A stretch of DNA of 64,000 nucleotides, taken from Hirsutella rhossiliensis. Its lineage: Eukaryota > Ascomycota > Sordariomycetes > Hypocreales > Ophiocordycipitaceae. This document shows positions 56,101-64,000 of this stretch, piece by piece (position 1 is the first letter of the stretch; each line of letters begins with the position of its first letter). A model generated the notes under the pieces. The model did no database searches and was not told where the DNA came from. It saw nothing but the letters and a program-made list of their open reading frames with translations. The stretch is taken from assembly GCF_020360975.1 (NCBI RefSeq), contig NW_025408672.1:1302001-1366000 (forward strand), in the 5' to 3' direction. Made by a program: the position numbers and the translations under genes.

Positions 56101-56925
56101 CTTGCCCTCCCGCCGCTCCTTTGCCCGTGTCGTCATCATGCTGACTCTGCTTCTTTCGCTTCCAGCCAGCCCGTCGGCCTTCTCCGCGACACTCTGGTCC
56201 ATCGAGAGACGGCGAGACAGGCAACACGCGCTTTCGTTCTCGAGGCGACTCCTTCCAGCGACACAGCATCCCCGTGCTGTCCGGCTGTCATCGTTGCGCC
56301 CGGTGCTCGTCCTAACTTGATCCGTATCCGCCACCACCACCACTACAAGTCAACCTGCGCTCTCGCGCCCACCCTCCGAAGCCGCTCTTGCATCGACCGT
56401 GCTGCGACATCACAGGCTGTGATTGTGCGCATCGACCGACCTTTGCCCCCTCCGACGCCGCTTCCCCTCATTCCGCTATCTGCGCCTCAGTCAGCCCGGG
56501 CCATCGGATGCTTGCCTTGTACCAGCCAACCGTTGAGATTTCGTGTCAGGCACCCGGCCGCCGGCCGTGCCTTGTTGGTGGCCTGTTCCCGAATATTGGC
56601 TTCATGAGCGGCAGCGCGTGAAGCTACAACGTGCTTTCTTTCGAGTCCCAACACAAGCGGCCAGTGCTCGCGACAGCCACGAGAGCTGCTTGCCGCGCCG
56701 AGAACACGGTACGCGTGTCGAGAGCTACGGGTCGCCACGGCTGGACCGTCGCCAAGTATTTCGCGTCCGGCCCGCAGAAGCCTACCTCCCCCCACGGATA
56801 GTTTTCTCGCCGCGGAAGGGAGGGGGGGAAGGAGCAGGTCGCCGTTTCTCTGGCGTCCCCTGCTCAACCGACCTCGTGGTGATTAGCATACCTTTTCCGA
56901 CGGGCCACCAATCTGCAACTTCATC
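53195..56925. other. 3.7-kb gene-poor region with repeats and long leader
   Basis: The longest stretch without a supported gene. Visible items: three tandem AATACCC units around 53970-53992; a 14-bp repeat array at 54122-54191; a CCTAGGTA/GTACC cluster at 55377-55403; a CTT-rich run at 55430-55452 followed by a duplicated CTCTTCAACAAGG (near 55450 and 55468); and from about 55650 a CT-rich, GC-rich sequence that I take as the long 5' leader of the next gene. Open frames here (54778-55215 minus, 55663-56607 plus) have no recognisable domain. Confidence 0.5.
54122..54191. repeat. 14-bp tandem repeat GGCACCAGACGAGG, five copies
   Basis: Five perfect head-to-tail units over exactly 70 bp. The unit has no stop in most frames, which creates open-frame artefacts on both strands. 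It lies outside any gene I can support. Confidence 0.95.
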
Positions 56926-59900
56926 ATGAGGCGCGGGCGCCCTTCCACTTCGGCCTCGCCCTACCGGGCGTTGGCTCATCATGTCCACCAGGCCGGCTCA
57001 TCCGCCGTCTTGTCCGACTCGAGCTCTCTCATTCGATCCTTCGACGTCGAAACCAATCCGGCGCGGCCGGTCCGTCCATCCCCACTCGCCGCCTCCACCA
57101 TCAGGGACATGCCGCTCGATCTGGTGGAGCGTGTAAGGTCCTTTCCCCTGTTCCAATCGGCCCCGGGGGAATTTCTCATTGCCATAGGCAACCACTTGAA
57201 GCCCCAAGTCCATGGACCCAACGATCACATTGTCGCCGAAGGGGACGACGCAAAGGCCATGTACTGGCTCGTTCGCGGGGTTGTTGCAGTCACGTCCCGC
57301 GACGGGGAGGCGGTCTATGCGGAGCTCAAACCCGGCGCCTTCTTCGGAGAGATTGGCGTCCTCATGGACATGCCGCGAACTGCAACCATTGTCGCTCGAA
57401 CCAAGTGCCTTTTGCTCGTCCTTAAGAAGGAAGACCTGCAACTCGTCATGCCCGGGTTTCCCGAAATGGAACAAGCCATCATGGAAGAGGCCCAAGAGCG
57501 CCTTCACCTGCTCAAAAAGAAGAAAAGGCACCAAAGCGGCTCATCGGTCGGATCCTCACAGGGGCGAATAAGAGATGGAGCTGCCGCCTCGCGGGCAACC
57601 GCGCCCGGTGAGGTGTCGACTGGCGAGAGCGGCGCCATCAAGGACGGGGCAGTCGTCAACAACCCCAAGAAGAGAAAGTCCCCGAGCCCCGGAATCATCG
57701 AGGACCCAGCCGCCGGCGGCAGTGCTATTGGGAGCGGCCTGGTGAATATCCGCAAAACCCTCAAGGAGCTTCCCCTGTTCTCAACATTGCCTCCCGACAT
57801 TCTCCATTTTTTGGGGCTCAGCGTGCAGCCCAAGACGTGGCCGCCCTTTTCGGACATCATCCAGCAGGGCAGCTCCGGCAACGAAATCTACTTCATCGTT
57901 CAGGGCGAGGCTGAAGTGGTCCACCACGACCCGCCTGGTGAACGGCAAGGCGCCCAGCAGCAAAAATCTCTTGGCGGCTTGGTTCATTCGCGGCCGCGGC
58001 TCCGGTCGGGCCAGTATTTTGGCGAAGTGGCAAGCCTGGGGCTTTCGGCGGATCGAACCGCCACCGTGAGGTCCATCACGACAGTCGAATGCCTGATGGT
58101 TCCGGGCGAGGTCTTGGAGGAGCTATGGCAACGGTGTCCGCCAGGCATCAAATCTCAAGTCGAAGAGACGGCTAGGATGCGCTATAGCGGGGGCCGTCGA
58201 GGTGAGGGAGCCGAGGACATTGACATGGCCGATGTCGACAGATCCGACCAGGTTTCCAGTCTGCCCCATACGCCGCCGACGGCTCCTTCGAGCAGGCTCT
58301 CCATGTCCAAGTTGCTCTTCGCGAACCCGTCGGCGCAGCAGATTGGCCCGGGTAGCAAAGACGACTCGGATATGATGGAGCCCAAGGATCCCGATCCATT
58401 CCTAAGCGTCAACATGGAAAATCTCAGAAACCGCCGGCGACAGTCTCTAGCTCCTCCCACTCCACCAACACCGCAGTTGGAGCCGACGACGCCCAGCCGA
58501 TCGAATGGCGTCGGTCGCTCGCCTCTAACAGACGTGATGACGACGCCCATCAAATTGGATCTAGCTGCACAATCTCCTCCAGACTCCGGGCATATCGTGC
58601 GGGCCAAGCGGGCCAAGACTCTACTTACCCAGCGGCCCGCCTCCCTAACGAGTGGAAAACCAGCGGTAGCAGCCGCCGCCACCGCCGCGAAGTTGGACGG
58701 CCTTCTCGTGTGCATCTTCAAGCACCTCGATATCGGAGATCTTGTTCGCCTGCGCATCGTGAGCAGACGATGGCGCCAGATCCTGACCACGTCGCCCGAC
58801 ATCTGCCACGAAGTCCACCTGTCCCGCTACAACCGGACGGTAAACGATGATGTCATCGTCCACGTCCTCGCTCCCTTCATCGGCACACGAGCCGTGACGG
58901 TCGATTTGAATAACTGTTTTCACATTACAGACGAGGGGTTTTCCGCTCTTTGGCGCGGCTGTGGCAAGAATATCAAGGAGTGGAGGATGCGGTCTGTCTG
59001 GGACGTCTCCGCGAGCCAGATTCTGGAGATGAGCGAAAATGCAAAGAATCTGGAGGAGATAGACTGGAGCAACTGCCGCAAGGTGGGAGACAACCTTCTG
59101 GGCCGCGTGGTTGGATGGGTTGTGCCTAGCGCATCCCCTCCCGGCGCCATGGTGGCGACCAAGAAGAGAGGCAATATGGTGATGATGTCGTCGTCCAACC
59201 CGCTGGGCCAGTCGAGGGACAAGAAGAGAACGAGGAAGGCGGGCCAGAGCAAACAGGCGCAGCACGCAAATGGTCGGGACGACAAAGAGGCGTCCAAGAA
59301 GAACCAGCATAATGCAGCAGCGCCCGTCGGCCCGGGCGCTGTGATTGGATGCCCGAAGCTCAGCAAGCTCAACCTGTCCTATTGCAAGCACGTTACAGAC
59401 CGGTCAATGGCGCACCTGGCCGCCCACGCCTCCAGTCGCCTCCGATCGCTTTCCCTAACTAGATGCACCTCCATCACCGATGCCGGGTTCCAGTCGTGGA
59501 CGGCGTACAAGTTTGCGAAGCTGACGCATCTCTGCCTGGCGGACTGCACCTACCTCTCGGACAACGCCATTGTCGCGCTCGTCAACTCTGCCAAGAACTT
59601 GACGCATTTAGACCTCTCCTTCTGCTGCGCCTTGTCCGACACATCGACCGAGGTTGTCGCCTTGGGCCTCCCGAGGCTGCGGGAGCTGCGGATGGCCTTT
59701 TGCGGCAGTGCCGTGAGCGACGGAAGCCTTGAGAGCATCGCTCTGCACCTCAACGAGCTGGAGGGCCTGAGCGTTCGCGGCTGCGTGAGGGTCACGGGTC
59801 GGGGCCTGGAGAGCGTGCTGGAAGGCTGCCCACGCCTCGGTTGGGTGGATGTGAGCCAGTGTCGCAACCTAGAAGGGTGGCTCTGCACCGGTAGCCTCGC

Positions 59901-60162
59901 AGCATGGGGTTACGACGATCGGGGGGTCAAGCAGCCGCCCGGGATGATTCCGGCTTCGATGTCGCCGCCGGCGCCCGCCACGAGCGATGAGGATGGCATT
60001 GACGAAACAAGGCGTCCTGGGCCACCCAAGTCGATGAGCGTGGCGGCGATGCTGACAACGCCTGGCTTACTTTCTAGAGCAAGATTTAGTGGATTCATGG
60101 GAAGGCGGACGAGGCAGCCCGTGAGATTTATTGTCGAGAAGGGGGGCGAGGGGCTACGATGA
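56926..60162 (+). CDS. Two cyclic-nucleotide-binding domains + F-box + leucine-rich repeats
   Basis: Single exon, 1,078 residues. CNB domain 1 spans about 72-190 with the phosphate-binding cassette FFGEIGVLMDMPRTATI (E142, R151). CNB domain 2 spans about 283-405 with YFGEVASLGLSADRTATV (E367, R377) and a 20-residue polar insertion before it. A disordered, Pro/Ser-rich linker follows. An F-box lies at about 589-630 (LLVCIFKHLDIGDLVRLRIVSRRWRQIL), the element that binds Skp1 in SCF ubiquitin ligases. From about 650 to 960 there are cysteine-type LRRs of the Amn1/Fbxl kind (KLSKLNLSYCKHVTDRSM, LRSLSLTRCTSITDAGF, LTHLDLSFCCALSD), interrupted by a Lys-rich insert at about 745-800. I infer a soluble SCF adaptor whose activity or location may respond to a cyclic nucleotide. 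Close relatives probably exist in other Pezizomycotina; I know no assigned function. Confidence 0.88.
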   Translation: MRRGRPSTSASPYRALAHHVHQAGSSAVLSDSSSLIRSFDVETNPARPVRPSPLAASTIRDMPLDLVERVRSFPLFQSAPGEFLIAIGNHLKPQVHGPNDHIVAEGDDAKAMYWLVRGVVAVTSRDGEAVYAELKPGAFFGEIGVLMDMPRTATIVARTKCLLLVLKKEDLQLVMPGFPEMEQAIMEEAQERLHLLKKKKRHQSGSSVGSSQGRIRDGAAASRATAPGEVSTGESGAIKDGAVVNNPKKRKSPSPGIIEDPAAGGSAIGSGLVNIRKTLKELPLFSTLPPDILHFLGLSVQPKTWPPFSDIIQQGSSGNEIYFIVQGEAEVVHHDPPGERQGAQQQKSLGGLVHSRPRLRSGQYFGEVASLGLSADRTATVRSITTVECLMVPGEVLEELWQRCPPGIKSQVEETARMRYSGGRRGEGAEDIDMADVDRSDQVSSLPHTPPTAPSSRLSMSKLLFANPSAQQIGPGSKDDSDMMEPKDPDPFLSVNMENLRNRRRQSLAPPTPPTPQLEPTTPSRSNGVGRSPLTDVMTTPIKLDLAAQSPPDSGHIVRAKRAKTLLTQRPASLTSGKPAVAAAATAAKLDGLLVCIFKHLDIGDLVRLRIVSRRWRQILTTSPDICHEVHLSRYNRTVNDDVIVHVLAPFIGTRAVTVDLNNCFHITDEGFSALWRGCGKNIKEWRMRSVWDVSASQILEMSENAKNLEEIDWSNCRKVGDNLLGRVVGWVVPSASPPGAMVATKKRGNMVMMSSSNPLGQSRDKKRTRKAGQSKQAQHANGRDDKEASKKNQHNAAAPVGPGAVIGCPKLSKLNLSYCKHVTDRSMAHLAAHASSRLRSLSLTRCTSITDAGFQSWTAYKFAKLTHLCLADCTYLSDNAIVALVNSAKNLTHLDLSFCCALSDTSTEVVALGLPRLRELRMAFCGSAVSDGSLESIALHLNELEGLSVRGCVRVTGRGLESVLEGCPRLGWVDVSQCRNLEGWLCTGSLAAWGYDDRGVKQPPGMIPASMSPPAPATSDEDGIDETRRPGPPKSMSVAAMLTTPGLLSRARFSGFMGRRTRQPVRFIVEKGGEGLR

Positions 60163-60868
60163 TACCCTCGGACGCGCCGGCCGAAACTTGCCGGTCCCAG
60201 GGCTCACGTGTGGTGGGTGGAAGGATCCGTTGACAGGATCTCATGATTGTGGTGGATAAAGGCGACTGATAGAGCAATGGGCGAGCAAATAACGAGACAT
60301 GATACCCTGTGCATAAACAATGACAAGACATACGAGTTGATTCAAGACCTTTTACATGAGCTGAAGGCGGTGATGGCTGGGTGGTCATGCAGTCGGATCG
60401 ATGGCGGGAGTTGAAGGACTGACAGGTTTGAGAGATGTTGGACTCAATCATGTGCTTTTATTCTCGTGTTCTAGATGAATCGAGACCATTTGCGCCTCCC
60501 GAGCCCGATTCGTTTTGGCGAAAGACCTCCTCGCATTAAGGAAAGCATGCCTCATTCTACTAACCTTTGATTGAGGTTCCTCGCAGAGAACACCTGGCTG
60601 GGTAGGTACGAATACGGATATGCTATGTTACGATTTGGGATCTGGCCTGCGAAACGCCTCGGCTGACTCATGTTCTGCAGTTGAAGATTCCACAAAGTTC
60701 CACGTGATGCTCGGACTTTACTAAGCTCCAGACTCCGACCGGGACGTCATGTAATGGAAACCCCCGCCAGCGTCATTCGTGTACCTTTTTCCTTTCCGCC
60801 TATTAACGAATCACACCCTCACGCGGCATCAGAAACCCATATCCACGCATACGGTTTCGCCTAGAATC
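60163..60868. other. Spacer between the F-box gene and the BI-1-like gene
   Basis: About 700 bp with 3' UTR and a promoter on the same strand. A GGTAGGTACGAATACGG motif lies near 60601. Nothing else is seen. Confidence 0.5.
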
Positions 60869-61973
60869 ATGTCCTTTGTGCTCAGCATCCGGCAGAGCCC
60901 TGCGCGCCTCGCGCAGCGACTCCCCGCGCTGTCCAAGTCGACGCTGCTCGCGACCTCGCGGAGCTTCCACGGGCCGGCGGCCAAGTCGACGGCCAAGCGC
61001 TTCACCCCTCGCATCGCCACCTCGGCGGCGACGCGCAATGCCTTTGCTCGCGGCGGCGGCGGGCGGCTGTTTCACCAGGAGGTGCCGGGCCAGCAGCAGC
61101 AGGCGGCGGCGGGCGGCTCCACGATGCGCAGGCTGCTGGTCGGAGGCGCCGTCTTCGGCGGCACGCTGGTGGCCATCAACGCCGTCTTCAACCGCGAGAC
61201 GAGAGACGACGGCGGCATGCCCCTCTACGAACGCGAATACCTCAACAGCACATTTATGCACACGGGCCTGGGCATCGGAATCATCGGCTTGACGGCCCGG
61301 CAAATGGTGCAGACGGGCTTCGTGTATCGCCTCATGGTGACGAATCCTTGGGTCGTTGGGCTGGGCGGCCTCGCGCTCAGCTTTGCCACCATGATTGGCG
61401 CTAGGTCCATTAGCCCTGACAAGTAAGTCTGAGAACCACTTGATGCGCAAGCCTTGGGGAAGGTCTGCTGTTAACCGTGCGAACCATAGCTATATTCCCA
61501 AGTATGCCATGTGGGTGGCTTTCAACGCCACGCAGGCCGCCTTCGTCGCCCCTCTGCTTGCCTTTGTGCCTGGCCCTCTGATTGCCCGTGCCGGTCTCTA
61601 CACGGTGGCCATGATGGGCTCCCTATCCATCGTGGGCGCGACGGCTAAGCAGGAGAAGTACCTCTACATTGGCGGCCCGCTCCTGGCAGGCCTCGCCGTT
61701 GTCGCCGCGTCTGGCTTCGCCCCGCTCATCATCCCCGCCACGGCCGTCCGCACCCTCGCCCTCACCGAGGGTATCTGGCTGTACGGCGGCCTGGCCGTGT
61801 TTGGAGGCTTCACGCTGTACGACGTGCAAAAGGTGCTCTACCACGCGAGGATGGCCGAGGCGGGACGGATGCGGCGCGACCCCGTTAACGAGAGCATCTC
61901 GCTGGAGCTGGACTTTTTGAACATTTTCGTCCGCTTGGTGCAGATTTTGTCCATGAACCAGAAACGGAAGTAA
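60869..61973 (+). CDS. Mitochondrial Bax-inhibitor-1 family protein (GHITM/MICS1-like)
   Basis: Two exons: 60869-61422 and 61490-61973, 345 residues; the intron is 67 nt. The first 100 residues are Arg/Ser/Ala-rich without acids (SFVLSIRQSPARLAQRLPAL, STLLATSRSFHGPAAK), a strong mitochondrial presequence. After a first membrane span (LLVGGAVFGGTLVAINAVF) come six or seven hydrophobic helices of the BI-1/YccA fold, including FMHTGLGIGIIGLTARQM, WVVGLGGLALSFATMIGA, YAMWVAFNATQAAFVAPLL and LYGGLAVFGGFTLYDVQKVL. The last carries the conserved Asp of FTLYDVQ, which in this superfamily lines the proton/calcium path. The C-terminus SLELDFLNIFVRLVQIL is typical. GHITM proteins act in cristae upkeep and calcium/proton exchange in the inner membrane. 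Confidence 0.9.
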
Positions 61974-62379
61974 TGGGGACGGAGCGGTGGCTGGAACTTG
62001 GTTTGATTGCAAAGAACCCCTCTCATTGAGTCTTCTTTAGGGTCTGGGGCAGAGAAGCCCAACGGTGTACTCATAGGCGTGGGAAGTTTTGGGAGATTGA
62101 AAAAAACCGAGTCAGATATTTATCATGTGATGGTGTGATTCGAGCGACTGTCAGTTTGTATGGTGTCTTTTGCGAATTAAACTTCTCGTGAAAGCTGACG
62201 ACTGGCAACTTGGTTTTTGGTTCTATTTCATTTTCATGTTTCCACACTTGGCACACTGTAGTTTATTCAGGCAGTGTGATACACAGTGGCTTTATTCAGA
62301 GCATAAATCGTACCCGTAGTCTTTGTTTCGCAACATTTGTTTCCCTTTTCATTCCCGTTCCCACACCACCCCAGCCCCG
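61974..62379. other. Convergent 3' intergenic region (BI-1-like / MsrA)
   Basis: About 400 bp of AT-richer 3' UTR sequence between two genes that face each other. A local AAAAAA run lies at 62100-62105. No gene is seen. Confidence 0.5.
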
Positions 62380-63094
62380 TCAGTCGCGCAAAGGCGGAAA
62401 GTCGCGGAGGAAGTGACTAGGGCACTCGTAGCCGCCGGCGTTGCGGTCGAGGTAGAGCTGATGGTACTCCTCGGCGGACCACCAGCGGCCGGCAGGCAGC
62501 ACCTCTGTGACGACGGCGCCCTTCCACCACTGTTCGTTTGCGCGGCGGGTGACGTCGCGGGCGACGCGCTCCTGCTCGGGGCCGTGGAAGTAGATTGCGG
62601 AGCGGTACTGGGGCCCCGCGTCCGGGCCCTGGCGGTTAAGCGTCGTGGGGTCGTGGAAGCGGTAGAAGAACTCGAGGAGCTGGCGGTACGAGACCTTTTC
62701 GGGGTCGAAGATGATTTGCGCGGCTTCGGCGTCTGCGGGAAGGGGGTTCGATCGGCGGGTTAGCCATGGAAGCGGATCGCAGCAGCAGAGAAGGAGGGAG
62801 GAGGGAGAGGAGAAGAGACATACGCCCCGTCTTGCCGCCGCAGACAGCGCGGTACGAGGGATCGTCGACGTCGCCGCCGATGTAGCCGACGCGGGCGTCG
62901 AGCAGGCCCTTGCCGGCAAAGTGGCGGCGGTAGAGGTGCTCGGTGCCCCAGAAGCAGCCGGCGGCGACGGTGCAGCGCTGGGCGCCCTCGGGGATGGGCA
63001 GCGCCGCGGCGGAGTCGGCGGGCGCCATGGAGAGGCGCAGCGGGTGCTGCTGCGTGAGGAAGCCCGTGAGGCGGGCGAGGAGCGGGGAGGGCAT
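62380..63094 (-). CDS. MXR1: Peptide-methionine (S)-S-oxide reductase MsrA
   Basis: Two exons: complement(62380-62732, 62824-63094), 207 residues; the intron is 91 nt with a GTATGT donor and CCGCAG acceptor. MsrA reduces the S form of methionine sulfoxide in proteins and free methionine, with thioredoxin as electron source. The catalytic Cys is in TVAAGCFWGTEH (C47). ARVGYIGGDVDDPSY and, after the junction, [37 protein letters not shown] and GPQYRSAIYFHGPEQ are family hallmarks. The C-terminus ends YECPSHFLRDFPPL, which carries a resolving-type Cys. A second in-frame Met (MAPADSAA, 63028) could give a shorter form; the first 20 residues are weakly presequence-like. Confidence 0.94.
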
Positions 63095-63667
63095 GGCGGG
63101 GGGCTGCGGGCGCGTGTCAATGTCTTTTGCTTTGGTTTGCGGCTGCGGCGTCGTGTCTGGTGACGGGTTCGGTTGAGTCGGCGGTGGCGTGAATTGCGCG
63201 ATGGGGGAAAAAAGTGTCGAAAATGGAGAGCTGCGGATGGTGGAGTGGTGGATGGAGCTGCGGGATCGCCGTTGACGACGAGGTCATGGATGACGACGGT
63301 TAAGTCAGCACCCTTGACCCTGAAGTACCGTTGCTAAAGGTAAAGGTAGCCCTAACGGGCTTAGTCTAATCGGGGACCACTGACGCAATCCCAGACAGCG
63401 CGCGAGAGGCTTCGTCTCGGCTGCTGCTACAACGACCCCGCGCCCGCCGCGACGCTGCGAGACTACGCTCAAGACGGACACTGCTCGCGCGCATCTCGAC
63501 GAGGACCACATACCGGGCCGGAAGCCCCGTGTCCATGTCGCCGAGGCTGCCGAACATGCCCATCCGCCGCTGCACGGGGGACGCCGTCCGCGAAGGGCAT
63601 ACAGGTCCTGGCCGGCCAGTCCAGCGTCGCTCGACACTTGGCCAAGCTCGAGATGCGGGACGTGAGC

Positions 63668-63699
<32 letters not shown>

Positions 63700-64000
63700 T
63701 GCGCATGTGTTTGCCCACTGCATCAAGGTCGAAGCCGCGTCGAAACCCTTCCAAGTGAGCCTGGACTGCCGTCGGAGAGAGAACGCCCTTGCACCGCTTG
63801 AGCTGCTGCGCTGCTAATGCTGCGCCTTCAGCAGCGCATCCCGTGATTATCGCCGAGGGAAGGCCGGGTGTGTCAAGGCCGCTTAGCTGCCGCCGGACGA
63901 GCGCCTCTTCGCCGACGTCACGACGGGGCAATCTGCGTCGCGACGACGACGACCCTCGGGAGCTGGATGGGAGACCTGACTGGCCGACGACTTTGCGGGG
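63095..64000. other. Region upstream of MsrA to window end; no confident gene
   Basis: Open frames occur on both strands (63305-63931 minus; 63529-63801 plus), but neither shows a domain and both run through a (GT)15 microsatellite at 63669-63698. On the plus strand a frame around 63590-63820 gives helical-looking sequence such as GIQVLAGQSSVARHLAKLEMRD, which might be a fragment of a gene continuing beyond the window or a decayed copy. The MsrA promoter must lie in the left part. Confidence 0.4.
63669..63698. repeat. (GT)15 microsatellite
   Basis: Thirty bases of uninterrupted GT, the longest dinucleotide run in the window. Confidence 0.97.

Noticed and set aside
55663..56607. 314-residue plus-strand open frame before the CNB-F-box gene
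   Set aside because: Low-complexity Ser/Pro/Arg sequence typical of CT-rich leader DNA, with no domain and no splice link to the next gene.
62735..62760. GGTTCGATC in the MsrA intron as a tRNA T-arm
   Set aside because: No matching A box, acceptor stem or anticodon arm; no tRNA was found anywhere in the window.

Overview
This window is a piece of a nuclear chromosome of a filamentous ascomycete, most likely a sordariomycete of the order Hypocreales. The grounds are GC-rich coding DNA, short introns (42 to about 130 nt) with GTRNGT donors, CTAAC-like branch sites and YAG acceptors, ortholog types with Pezizomycotina architecture, and intergenic DNA carrying TACGGAGTA and CCTAGGTA motifs that I associate with Hypocreales. 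I see no tRNA, rRNA, CRISPR array, prokaryotic operon or secondary-metabolite cluster.

Layout from left to right: CDC26 (APC/C subunit, +); CDC1/TED1-type phosphoesterase (-); a 1,551-residue PhoD-like phosphatase (-); a secreted neutral ceramidase with an unusual repeated C-terminal tail (-); eIF4E (+); a malonyl-CoA synthetase-like AMP-forming enzyme (-); a 4.48-kb decayed Tad-type LINE retrotransposon (+) bounded by a 15-bp target site duplication; a mitochondrial BolA protein (+); a large disordered protein with a domain that recalls fungal Est3/TPP1-type telomere proteins (-); FAB1/PIKfyve (+); MDM12 of ERMES (+); VPS28 of ESCRT-I (-); NOC2 (+); a Ppc89/Cep57-like spindle pole body protein (-); a secreted GH76 enzyme (+); an unrecognised, probably mitochondrial protein (+); ILV1 threonine deaminase (+); a gene-poor 3.7-kb stretch; a protein with two cyclic-nucleotide-binding domains, an F-box and leucine-rich repeats (+); a mitochondrial Bax-inhibitor-1/GHITM family protein (+); MsrA (-); and a final 0.9 kb without a confident gene.

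The genes are mostly independent housekeeping genes, as expected for a fungal core chromosome. Loose functional themes are phosphoinositide, endosome and membrane-contact biology (FAB1, MDM12 and VPS28 lie side by side), mitochondrial functions (BolA, BI-1/GHITM, ILV1, the unknown protein, the acyl-CoA synthetase) and mitosis (CDC26, Ppc89-like, possibly the Est3-like gene). Exon structures were worked out by hand from splice signals and reading-frame continuity, and the spliced reading frames close without internal stops.

The items most worth a second look are the CNB-CNB-F-box-LRR protein (both phosphate-binding cassettes keep the Gly-Glu...Arg signature, so it could link cAMP to ubiquitin ligation), the LINE insertion in what was a divergent promoter, the recent 99-bp duplication in the ceramidase tail, and several short tandem repeats in promoter regions.
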